From JAQGMO01 sp050954505 (GTDB lineage Bacteria > Pseudomonadota > Gammaproteobacteria > Burkholderiales > Burkholderiaceae_D), in assembly GCA_050954505.1 (NCBI GenBank), contig JBPBPY010000388.1, positions 1-5,627 of the forward strand: a stretch of DNA of 5,627 bases, in the 5' to 3' direction. Made by a program: the position numbers and the translations under genes. Below the pieces are notes generated by a model. That model saw only the letters and a program-made list of their open reading frames with translations. It was not told the origin of the DNA and did not search any database. Below are positions 1-5,272 of the stretch, piece by piece; positions within the stretch are counted from its first letter, which is position 1; the number at the start of each line of letters is the position of its first letter.

Positions 1-1420
1 CGCCAAGCCAGTCGCATTTCGAATAGGCCGTGCGCGCCTCGAGAAACGAAGGTGCATTGCGCGGCAGCGGCAGTTCGCCTAAATCCATGGCTTCATGGAG
101 CCAGCTTGCGTACATCGGGGTTGCCGTGCCGATCTTGAACTCTGTCGTGCGGCGCATCAGCGTTTTCCAGCTGTCCAGCAGCGCGGCGCGAGCGCTGCTG
201 TAATTGGTTTTCGACCAGTCCTGCGTCATCTGCTCTGCAGAAATGCCGGCTGCTGCAGCAAAAGTCCGCAGCATTTCGTGCGAAAACTCACTAAATCCGC
301 TGTGCGGATGCGCTGCAGCAACCGACTCGATAGATTCGCCGGGCGCCAATGTTGGGATACGCGCGCCATTGAGCATCGCCGGCCGTTCTCTAGCCCAATC
401 GGTTCGCAGTTCCTGGTACGCATTCAATTCGTTGGCCTGGCCATCCGGGCCGCCGTCGAGGGCGTCCTGAACAAGCGCCGGATCGTAGGGACTGGTCACA
501 TAGGTGCCAAACGTTGCCGCGATGGTAGCCGCCTGCAGCTCAATGCCGTAATACCTGGCCAGCATTTTGAATCGAGCGAGAACCGGTGTGAAAATGCCGG
601 TGCCGCGGTTCTGGCCGGCTCGATCACGCTCGAAATCGTGGATCACGCGCTGCCAGCCATCTTCGTCCTCGCGATCCACCCGCTCCCAGGTGTTCGCCTC
701 CATCATGTTGTACCAGTCGTTCTGCTCTGCCTTCCGGATGTGATAGGCCAGCGCCACGCCGTGATCATCGATCTCAACACCTCCTCGAAGGTGCTTGGTG
801 TCCATCATCTGATAGGGATTCGACAACCGGTCTGGATCAACGATTAGAAACGATGTGGAATACCTTGCGCGCCCATACCCTACGCGCTCAGGCAGCCAAT
901 AGGCCACGGCCAGCGAGTCTCCATCCACCAGCTTGTGCCTGAAAGCAAGACGTATTTGCTGCGCCACGGTGAGCTGGCGCGACACGTCGTTATATCGACC
1001 AATGTCTTCCGCATAACCGCGCCATAGGGCCTCGGCAGTACGGCGAAACTCTTCAGCCCACCCGGCGTCGAAGGCCTTGTTGCCTGTGAGTGCAGCCAAT
1101 GCGCGATAGTCCGGGTTCGCAGAAAGGCGAAATGCCGCGCCAACAGTGTTATCCAGGATGCGGGTGATGCCACCGGCAGCCCAACCGTCATTACGCACCA
1201 GGTCGCGCGACCGCGCCACCATTCGATCGCGAAATTGGTTGATCTCTGCATCTGGCGAACGGATTGCCGGCAGCCAGTCACCCATCTCCTGCGTCTGCCA
1301 GCTAGAGGCCTCGTACGGGAATGCGCTGGGCGCCGAACCGTTCAGCGAGCCGGAGGCGCGCCGGTTTGACGGTGCCGCCGGCGCCATCGGTCGACCGCTT
1401 GAATCCAGGATGACTGACAT
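1..1420 (-). CDS. Phage portal protein, lambda gpB family (C-terminus beyond window edge)
   Basis: The portal is the dodecameric ring at one vertex of the capsid; DNA is pumped through it by the terminase and the neck and tail attach to it. The frame is open without a stop from the ATG at 1420-1418 to base 1, giving 473 residues; lambda gpB is about 530, so roughly the last tenth is missing. Family hallmarks I recognise, in order: NQFRDR at 61-66 and RDLVRNDGWAAGGI at 72-85 (N-terminal helix region), VDPDRLSNP at 194-202, RGGVEIDDHGVALAYHI at 212-228, GQNRGTGIF at 269-277 followed by a helix to the ELQAA segment at 294-298, and DWSKTNYSSARAALLDSW at 401-418. The start overlaps the stop of the gpW-like gene by one base (TGATG), which suggests translational coupling; only a weak GGGTG lies upstream. 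The ATG at codon 12 is a less likely start. Family assignment is by remembered motif pattern, not a search. Confidence 0.93.
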   Translation of the reverse strand, partial: MSVILDSSGRPMAPAAPSNRRASGSLNGSAPSAFPYEASSWQTQEMGDWLPAIRSPDAEINQFRDRMVARSRDLVRNDGWAAGGITRILDNTVGAAFRLSANPDYRALAALTGNKAFDAGWAEEFRRTAEALWRGYAEDIGRYNDVSRQLTVAQQIRLAFRHKLVDGDSLAVAYWLPERVGYGRARYSTSFLIVDPDRLSNPYQMMDTKHLRGGVEIDDHGVALAYHIRKAEQNDWYNMMEANTWERVDREDEDGWQRVIHDFERDRAGQNRGTGIFTPVLARFKMLARYYGIELQAATIAATFGTYVTSPYDPALVQDALDGGPDGQANELNAYQELRTDWARERPAMLNGARIPTLAPGESIESVAAAHPHSGFSEFSHEMLRTFAAAAGISAEQMTQDWSKTNYSSARAALLDSWKTLMRRTTEFKIGTATPMYASWLHEAMDLGELPLPRNAPSFLEARTAYSKCDWLG

Positions 1421-1689
1421 CAGAACATCACCCGCATTGGCCCGTGCCGGCCAGGCCTGCCGATTCCGAGGAAGGCGGACAATTCCGCAATGCGCGCGCG
1501 CAGCTGTTTTAGGTCGGCAGCGCTGTACGACACAGTGCGTGAGCCGTCGCCCTGGGAATATGCCGCTGTGACAACCTTGGTGCCGGTGACCAGTTCCTGC
1601 TCAGCGGTCACTGCAACGACAAGCCATTGCGCCACGATATCGCGCGGAATGACTTGGAGCGGGCTGTTCAGAGGATCATAGTTGGACAT
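1420..1689 (-). CDS. gpW-like head-tail joining protein
   Basis: The 89-residue product matches the lambda gpW pattern. gpW binds the portal after packaging and provides the platform for the next connector protein and the tail. The visible match is a TGTKVVTA strand (35-42), a polar turn, RTVSYSAADLKQLRARIAEL (51-70, the second strand and helix) and a basic Gly/Arg-rich tail ending GRHGPMRVMF; lambda gpW has [27 protein letters not shown] and a basic tail ending in GPAGFYV in the same order. It is about 20 residues longer than lambda gpW because of an N-terminal extension (DPLNSPLQVIPRD). The ATG lies 3 bases after the TAA of the 70-residue gene, with no strong Shine-Dalgarno site, so it is probably coupled. 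Its stop overlaps the portal start. The position between terminase and portal is the same as W between A and B in lambda. Confidence 0.88.
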   Translation of the reverse strand: MSNYDPLNSPLQVIPRDIVAQWLVVAVTAEQELVTGTKVVTAAYSQGDGSRTVSYSAADLKQLRARIAELSAFLGIGRPGRHGPMRVMF

Positions 1690-1692
1690 GGC

Positions 1693-1905
1693 TTATTTCT
1701 TAGAAGCGGCCAAAGCCAGGATTTCATGGGGTTTCAGGCTCTCGATTTGTTCGATCATCTGAAACCGCACTTTTTCTGCGACAATTTTTTGCAGCACTTC
1801 GAATGGGACCTTGACCGCCAGGCCGCCGCGCTCGAGCTCAACCTCGCCGCTGAAGTTGTCGTTGTGCGTCACAGTCACGGCGCCAATTTTCGTAATTTTT
1901 TCCAT
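1693..1905 (-). CDS. Small conserved-looking phage protein of unknown function, 70 aa
   Basis: I do not recognise a named family. The start ATG at 1905-1903 is set by a good AAGGA site (1917-1913) 7 bases upstream; this site overlaps the TAA of the terminase large subunit (TAAGGA), so the two are probably translationally coupled. A longer in-frame reading begins at 2058, but it lies inside the terminase gene and its extra residues are an arginine-rich shadow, so I reject that start. The product begins MEKITKIGAVTVTHNDNFSG, suggesting beta strands, then has a predicted helix from about residue 34 (VPFEVLQKIVAEKVRFQMIEQIESL) and a second short helix ending in AASKK. There are no cysteines, signal peptide or membrane segment. 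Placed between the large terminase and gpW, it could be a packaging or head-completion accessory factor, but this is inference from position only. Confidence 0.8.
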   Translation of the reverse strand: MEKITKIGAVTVTHNDNFSGEVELERGGLAVKVPFEVLQKIVAEKVRFQMIEQIESLKPHEILALAASKK

Positions 1906-1912
1906 GTCTGTT

Positions 1913-1917
1913 TCCTT
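1913..1917 (-). promoter_or_regulatory. Shine-Dalgarno site embedded in terminase stop codon
   Basis: AAGGA on the minus strand lies 7 bases before the ATG at 1905 and overlaps the TAA at 1918-1916. It decides the start of the 70-residue gene against the longer in-frame alternative at 2058 and implies that ribosomes finishing the terminase can reinitiate here. Confidence 0.75.
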
Positions 1918-3877
1918 ACGCCAATCTTGAGGCGAGTGATTTTTTAACCGCTTGCGCGACCTTTGGTGTGGCAGCAGCCGCCGGCACCGTCGACGGCACC
2001 TCGTCGAGCTCTGATTCGATCGGCGGCGCCTCGCCTTCAAGCCGCTCGAGAACTTCATCGGCGCGTTTGTTCAATTTCAGTCCGATGTGCAGGAGGCCGC
2101 ACAGCGCGGCATAGCCGTAAACCCGGCAATCCAATGCTTCGTTGGCGCGGCCGGCCGGCAGTTCCCAGACTCGATAGTGGTGACCGCCTGACGTTTTCCG
2201 CACTGATCGCTCGGCAGTGAGCTGGGCGAAATAGCTGATGTCCCGATCTGCAGGAAAGTGCATAAAACCCGGTCCGTGCTCTTCGATATGAAGTCGACCG
2301 CGAATAGAATCTTTGGCCGCGTTCACGCCGAGGATGATCGGTTTGAAACTTGATTTGGACCGCTTATTAACTTTTTTCGTCGGCCAAACTGGAGACCGTT
2401 TCCCGCCAATTGCTGACTCGCCCTTGATTGCCCAAACGCGGCGGCCGAGGCGCGCCTTTGCGAAGTCGTAGACTTTCTGCGTGTGGTGGCCACCTGAATC
2501 GATACACGCGGCCATGGCTTCGAAACCACGTCCATCGGAGCGATACCAGATCTTTTTCAACAGCTTGTCCAAACGGTCCCACGGCTCCGGGGTTTCCATA
2601 TCGCCTTCGATCACCTCGTAGGCGATCGACCAGCTTTCCTCGTTTCGACCCCACCCAATAACCTCGAGCTCGAGGCGACCATCTTGGGTATCGATGCCCA
2701 CCGTGACGACCGCAACGCCGTCTGGCACCTGGGCCGGCCAGGTCTCGCAGCGCGCGGCTAGGCGCGTCTCGTTCAGGGCTTTCTCGCCCAGATCTTCGTA
2801 GCACTCGCCCAGCACCAGGTTGATGAAGGTCTGTCGCTTGAGGGGATCGTCCTTGACCCGCAACCACTCGGTGACCAAATTCACCCACGAAGCATTGGGA
2901 AAAAGGCTGTAGCCGGCCCAGATGTGGAACCCTGCGTGCCCGGTAAATGGCTTGGCGGCGATCCAGACACCAGCGTTGACCATGTCCTGCTTGTCGATGT
3001 CGTGGATAACGCAGCCGGTTTCACGGCAGACGTAATAGACGGTCTCCGGCAGGCCTACGCCGTTTTCGTCTTTGTCCCACTTCATTCCATGCGGCGTTTT
3101 TTCACCGCCCCATTCGAGCGGCTGGAACGCACCGCAGTGCGGGCAAGGTACGTGGTACCGGCGTTGGTCGCTTTCTTCCCAGCTGCTGTCGATGCGGCTG
3201 ACGCCTTTGACGGTGGGAGTACTGCCAACCACGATCTTCCGGTTCCAGAACGTTTCCGCCCGCTTCGTGCCCAGTGCGATCTGGTCACCTTCAGCGCCGG
3301 CGCCGCCGCTAGGGTACCCATCGACCTCATCGAACAGGATGACCCGTGCGGTAATCCGGCGGAAACCGCCAGGGCTGTTCGCGCCCACCAAGGACAGGCT
3401 AGAGCCATTTGTGAAGGTTTTCTTCAAGATGGTCTGATTACTGTTTTTGGCTTTCGAGTCACCACCAAGGGCACGCAAGACCGGCGTATCGCGCACCATG
3501 GGTGCAATCTCGGTCTTGCTGTAATCCTCAGCATCCTCGACTCGGGGTTGCACCATCAGGATCGGTGATGGATCCTGGTGCATGTAGTAGCCGACCACGT
3601 GATCAAGGATCTTCGTATAGCCGACGCGTGCTGACTTTTTGACCGTCACGAACGTCACCGACGGATCGGTAACGGCATCCATGATTCCATTCTGGTAAGC
3701 GAATGCCCGGAACTTGCCCGTTTGCGCGCTGGTCTCTTTTGACAGCACTGCGTATTTCCCGGCCCACTGGCTCAGGCTGAGCTTGGGGGGAGGTTGCAGA
3801 TTCTTGCGCCGCGCTAGGGCCAGGCCTGCCTTCAGCGCTTTGAGGCCGCTGTAGTACTGCTGTTCAGTTGCCTCCAT
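1916..3877 (-). CDS. Terminase large subunit, lambda GpA family
   Basis: This is the 653-residue packaging motor and cos-cutting nuclease; lambda gpA is 641. The N-terminal ATPase carries the deviant Walker A KKSARVGYTK (80-89), the same sequence type as in lambda gpA, and Walker B VILFDE (179-184) with the catalytic Glu184. GSTPT (218-222) fits the coupling motif. Two cysteine pairs, CPHC (245-248) and CRETGC (284-289), look like a metal-binding knuckle. The C-terminal RNase H-like nuclease has GIDTQDG with Asp396, ACIDSGG with Asp460 and NEALDCRVYGYAAL with Asp583, a plausible acidic triad. The ending (about 608-653) is a Pro/Ala/Glu-rich tail. The ATG at 3877-3875 overlaps the small-subunit gene by 14 bases, with GAAGAG-type purines about 10 bases upstream, so coupling is likely. 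The enzyme would pair with the small subunit at cos and dock on the portal encoded downstream. No key residue appears to be missing. Confidence 0.96.
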   Translation of the reverse strand: MEATEQQYYSGLKALKAGLALARRKNLQPPPKLSLSQWAGKYAVLSKETSAQTGKFRAFAYQNGIMDAVTDPSVTFVTVKKSARVGYTKILDHVVGYYMHQDPSPILMVQPRVEDAEDYSKTEIAPMVRDTPVLRALGGDSKAKNSNQTILKKTFTNGSSLSLVGANSPGGFRRITARVILFDEVDGYPSGGAGAEGDQIALGTKRAETFWNRKIVVGSTPTVKGVSRIDSSWEESDQRRYHVPCPHCGAFQPLEWGGEKTPHGMKWDKDENGVGLPETVYYVCRETGCVIHDIDKQDMVNAGVWIAAKPFTGHAGFHIWAGYSLFPNASWVNLVTEWLRVKDDPLKRQTFINLVLGECYEDLGEKALNETRLAARCETWPAQVPDGVAVVTVGIDTQDGRLELEVIGWGRNEESWSIAYEVIEGDMETPEPWDRLDKLLKKIWYRSDGRGFEAMAACIDSGGHHTQKVYDFAKARLGRRVWAIKGESAIGGKRSPVWPTKKVNKRSKSSFKPIILGVNAAKDSIRGRLHIEEHGPGFMHFPADRDISYFAQLTAERSVRKTSGGHHYRVWELPAGRANEALDCRVYGYAALCGLLHIGLKLNKRADEVLERLEGEAPPIESELDEVPSTVPAAAATPKVAQAVKKSLASRLA

Positions 3878-4427
3878 TGCGCGTCAGCTCTTCAAGCGCC
3901 TCGGTGATTAGTTCCTGCAACATGTCCTGGACCTCGGCCACGGTTTTGCAGCGATGTAGCCGCGGCGCCTGCTCGGCCGGCAGCGCCAGCAACCTGGTGC
4001 GGACCTTGGCATACTCGGTGCCGACGGCTGCGGCCACCTCGCTGGCCAGCACCACGGCTCCGGACTTTTCGTCATATTCCAGCTTGTGCAACAGCGCCAG
4101 GTAATTTTCCTTGATGCGCCTGGCCTCCTCGATTGTTTCTTCGGCTCCGTGCAAGGTGAGGATGCGCTCAGCAGCAGCGGCAGCGCTCTCCCCTTTTTTT
4201 GCCTTGGGTAACGCAGGTAACGAGGTACCTGAACCGTTACCCTGATCGTTACCTTTAGCGTTACCTTTGAGCCCGGCAGTCCGGTACTTACTGAGGTAGG
4301 CGTCCGATGCATCGACGTCGACGCTACCGTCAACCATGACCAGTTTTCCCTCTTGCTTCCACTGCGTGACGGTCTTTTTGCTGACCCCGCGGATGCGTGC
4401 GTATTCAGCTTGCGAGACGATCGGCAT
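3864..4427 (-). CDS. Terminase small subunit, Nu1-like DNA-binding protein
   Basis: The 187-residue product (lambda Nu1 is 181) recognises the packaging site and recruits the large subunit. Residues 4-30 form a winged-helix DNA-binding head (SQAEYARIRGVSKKTVTQWKQ, then EGKLV), the same position as in Nu1. Residues 52-85 are a low-complexity linker with KGN, KGN, QGN and then SLP, ALP, followed by an alanine run. Residues 86-187 are mostly helical (EARRIKENYLALLHKLEYDE at 101-120, then ALPAEQAPRLHR at 148-159 and a final acidic helix), expected to bind the large subunit. The ATG at 4427-4425 has no clean Shine-Dalgarno site: the bases before it are two tandem GGGTAAC units. The linker is encoded by five more GGTAACG/CGTTACC heptamers. 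Of the 20 leucine codons only L70 and L73 are TTA, and both lie in these repeats. It is the first gene after the candidate cos site and overlaps the large-subunit gene. Confidence 0.88.
   Translation of the reverse strand: MPIVSQAEYARIRGVSKKTVTQWKQEGKLVMVDGSVDVDASDAYLSKYRTAGLKGNAKGNDQGNGSGTSLPALPKAKKGESAAAAAERILTLHGAEETIEEARRIKENYLALLHKLEYDEKSGAVVLASEVAAAVGTEYAKVRTRLLALPAEQAPRLHRCKTVAEVQDMLQELITEALEELTRNGGN
4207..4265. repeat. Five GGTAACG/CGTTACC heptamers inside the terminase small-subunit gene (candidate cosB R sites)
   Basis: Plus-strand copies are GGTAACG at 4207-4213 and 4216-4222 (starts 9 apart) and CGTTACC at 4235-4241, 4247-4253 and 4259-4265 (starts 12 apart). The inward-facing pair 4216-4222 and 4235-4241 makes a perfect 7-base inverted repeat with a 12-base loop that holds the palindrome GGTACC (4224-4229). 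Read in the gene, three copies are GGT-AAC (Gly-Asn) and two are in a different phase as cG-TTA-CC (Leu-Pro). This shows that the repetition is not simply a peptide repeat. The unit is one base away from the CGTTTCC core of lambda R sites as I remember them. Binding by the small subunit is inference. Confidence 0.7.
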
Positions 4428-4428
4428 G

Positions 4429-4442
4429 CGTTACCCGTTACC
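4429..4442. repeat. Two tandem CGTTACC heptamers directly upstream of the terminase small-subunit start
   Basis: CGTTACC occurs at 4429-4435 and again at 4436-4442 with no spacer, so on the coding strand the gene is preceded by GGGTAACGGGTAACGC and then ATG. The unit is identical to the five copies inside the gene. The pair occupies the place of the ribosome binding site. It could therefore serve as a packaging-protein binding site, an operator for autoregulation, or both; none of these roles is shown directly. Confidence 0.7.
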
Positions 4443-4471
4443 CAAATTTGAAAAAGTTTTAGCTAGTTTTT

Positions 4472-4526
4472 GCCCGAGCCTCGCAACGCCCGTGCTGCAG
4501 AAGGGCCTAGGAGGGACCCGCCGCCC
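4472..4526 (-). other. Candidate cos site (cosQ-like and cosN-like elements)
   Basis: On the minus strand the block starts GGGCGGCGGGTCCC (4526-4513). GGGCGGCG equals the first eight bases of the lambda cohesive end GGGCGGCGACCT, and GGGTCCC resembles the lambda cosQ core GGGTCCT as I recall it. Twenty-two bases further on comes ACGGGCGTTGCGAGGCTCGGGC (read in two parts: ACGGGCGTTGC then GAGGCTCGGGC, 4493-4472), which resembles the lambda cosN surroundings (ACGGGGCGGCGACC then TCGCGGG) at nearly the same distance from cosQ. It contains the dyad CGAG-G-CTCG-like arms around 4475-4483. An AT-rich stretch (4444-4471) and the CGTTACC repeats follow, giving the lambda order cosQ, cosN, cosB, small subunit. 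Which of the two blocks is nicked cannot be decided from sequence alone. Confidence 0.5.
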
Positions 4527-4541
4527 ATTTAATTCCATAAA

Positions 4542-4567
4542 GCAATGCTATTGCACCATTGTGGTGC
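4542..4567. repeat. Two overlapping, mutually exclusive inverted repeats
   Basis: GCACCA (4553-4558) and TGGTGC (4562-4567) form a perfect 6-base stem with a 3-base loop. GCAAT (4542-4546) and ATTGC (4550-4554) form a 5-base stem with a 3-base loop. The two share bases 4553-4554, so they cannot both form. They lie 20-45 bases after the stop of the tail-type gene. There is no following U-run, so a standard intrinsic terminator is not supported; a weak transcript end or a packaging-site element are alternatives. Confidence 0.45.
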
Positions 4568-4587
4568 GTCACGGTGGCTGGCGCTGC

Positions 4588-5259
4588 CTACTTGGCCGTA
4601 GCCATTGCCTTAGCAAGAGCAACTCCAAATTCTTTATTTAACTTAGCATTAATCACTTTGCGAGCTAACGACATATACCCGAGGTGCTGCTTCACAGGCT
4701 TCTCGTCATCAAGACGAATCAAGAGCTTCAGTCCGCTCACCTGTCCTTTTATATTGCGAACCGAGCCCTTCGTGCCGCGTGTCCCATCGCGGCGCAAGCC
4801 AACCCTCGGCCGTTGCCAAACACCGTTGATGGACCGCCCAGATTTAAATTTGATGACTCCAACGAAGACATCACTACGCGCCATCAGTCGTGCAAACGTG
4901 CCCTTCGGAATGTTGCCGTAAGCGTTTTGCCGGGTGTCCATGGGATTCATGATCTTCGGACCATTCATCTTATGCTTGCCGCCGAATTCGAATGGCAGTA
5001 GATATGCTGCAGCTACATCTTTGACATAAACCTCAGCCTGAAGATTGTTTTTGGTGGCGCCCTTTGCTCCGATTGACCGTAGCGTAAATGGCGTCGGGCT
5101 GTCCAAAACTTTTTCTAGATTCAGGACTTCAGCTTCTTTCACCCGCTTGGCTAGTGATGTCAGCGCCGTAGCGGTAGCGAATGGCACCTGTTTGTGCGCG
5201 AAATCGGACAGCTTCTTCTGGATTTCTTTCAAATTAGACCGAATCGAGATTTCAAACAT
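4588..5259 (-). CDS. Probable phage minor tail/neck protein, gpZ-like, 223 aa
   Basis: The product is strongly basic and resembles the lambda gpZ type, which acts at the tail-head connection. The N-terminus is a helical segment with QVPFATATALTSLAKRV (24-40), comparable with VPGAAAMAINRVA in gpZ, then FTLRSIGAKGATKNNLQAEV (58-77) leading into a strand, FEFGGKHK (90-97), a Gly/Arg-rich middle (141-168) and a C-terminal helix (about 197-223). No signal peptide or membrane segment is seen. The ATG at 5259-5257 has GAGGA 8 bases upstream, so I prefer it over the TTG at 5274, which overlaps the upstream stop. The gene starts 11 bases after the GH5 gene and ends before the candidate cos site. The lambda Z gene lies far downstream of the portal, so this location is odd. 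A more general head/tail or unassigned phage protein is the alternative; the gpZ link is a resemblance, not a proven match. Confidence 0.75.
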   Translation of the reverse strand: MFEISIRSNLKEIQKKLSDFAHKQVPFATATALTSLAKRVKEAEVLNLEKVLDSPTPFTLRSIGAKGATKNNLQAEVYVKDVAAAYLLPFEFGGKHKMNGPKIMNPMDTRQNAYGNIPKGTFARLMARSDVFVGVIKFKSGRSINGVWQRPRVGLRRDGTRGTKGSVRNIKGQVSGLKLLIRLDDEKPVKQHLGYMSLARKVINAKLNKEFGVALAKAMATAK

Positions 5260-5267
5260 AGCGCGAG

Positions 5268-5272
5268 TCCTC
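5268..5272 (-). promoter_or_regulatory. Shine-Dalgarno site overlapping the GH5 stop codon
   Basis: GAGGA on the minus strand lies 8 bases before the ATG at 5259 and shares bases with the TGA at 5273-5271 (TGAGGA). It fixes the start of the tail-type gene and links its translation to the GH5 gene. Confidence 0.75.

Larger units (their letters stand above)
4428..4587. other. Intergenic region between the tail-type gene and the terminase genes
   Basis: This 160-base gap is by far the longest non-coding stretch in the window; all other junctions are 11 bases or less. Going with transcription it holds overlapping inverted repeats (4567-4542), the candidate cosQ/cosN block (4526-4472), an AT-rich stretch (4471-4444) and two tandem heptamers (4442-4429). 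I see no convincing -35/-10 promoter pair. A gap of this kind in front of a Nu1-type gene is where a cos site is expected. Confidence 0.7.

Noticed and set aside
95..847. Plus-strand reading frame of 250 residues
   Set aside because: It lies entirely opposite the portal gene, whose frame shows family motifs along the same stretch. The arginine/cysteine-rich composition is typical of an antisense shadow, and no ribosome binding site was seen.
880..1281. Minus-strand frame of 133 residues within the portal region
   Set aside because: It is an alternative frame of the portal gene. The portal frame runs unbroken from 1420 to base 1 with recognised motifs, so there is no frameshift to explain.
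1906..2058. N-terminal extension of the 70-residue protein from the start at 2058
   Set aside because: The extension overlaps the terminase C-terminus out of frame and is arginine-rich; the ATG at 1905 has a well-spaced AAGGA.
2924..3568. Plus-strand reading frame of 214 residues
   Set aside because: It is antisense to the ATPase part of the terminase large subunit, which has intact Walker motifs there; no family resemblance or start signal.
3668..3674. Isolated GGTAACG inside the terminase large-subunit gene
   Set aside because: A single copy about 530 bases from the cluster is within chance expectation for this window.
4207..4442. CRISPR array or plasmid/phage replication iterons as explanation for the heptamers
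   Set aside because: The units are 7 bases with spacers of 0-12 bases, far too short for CRISPR. Iterons are possible in form, but no replication gene is present and the position in front of and within a Nu1-like gene fits a packaging site better.
4440..4500. Promoter for the terminase operon (TTGCGA ... TAGCTA or TAAAAC on the minus strand)
   Set aside because: Spacings of about 15 and 19 bases and weak matches to both boxes; late phage genes are commonly read from a distant promoter. Not strong enough to annotate.
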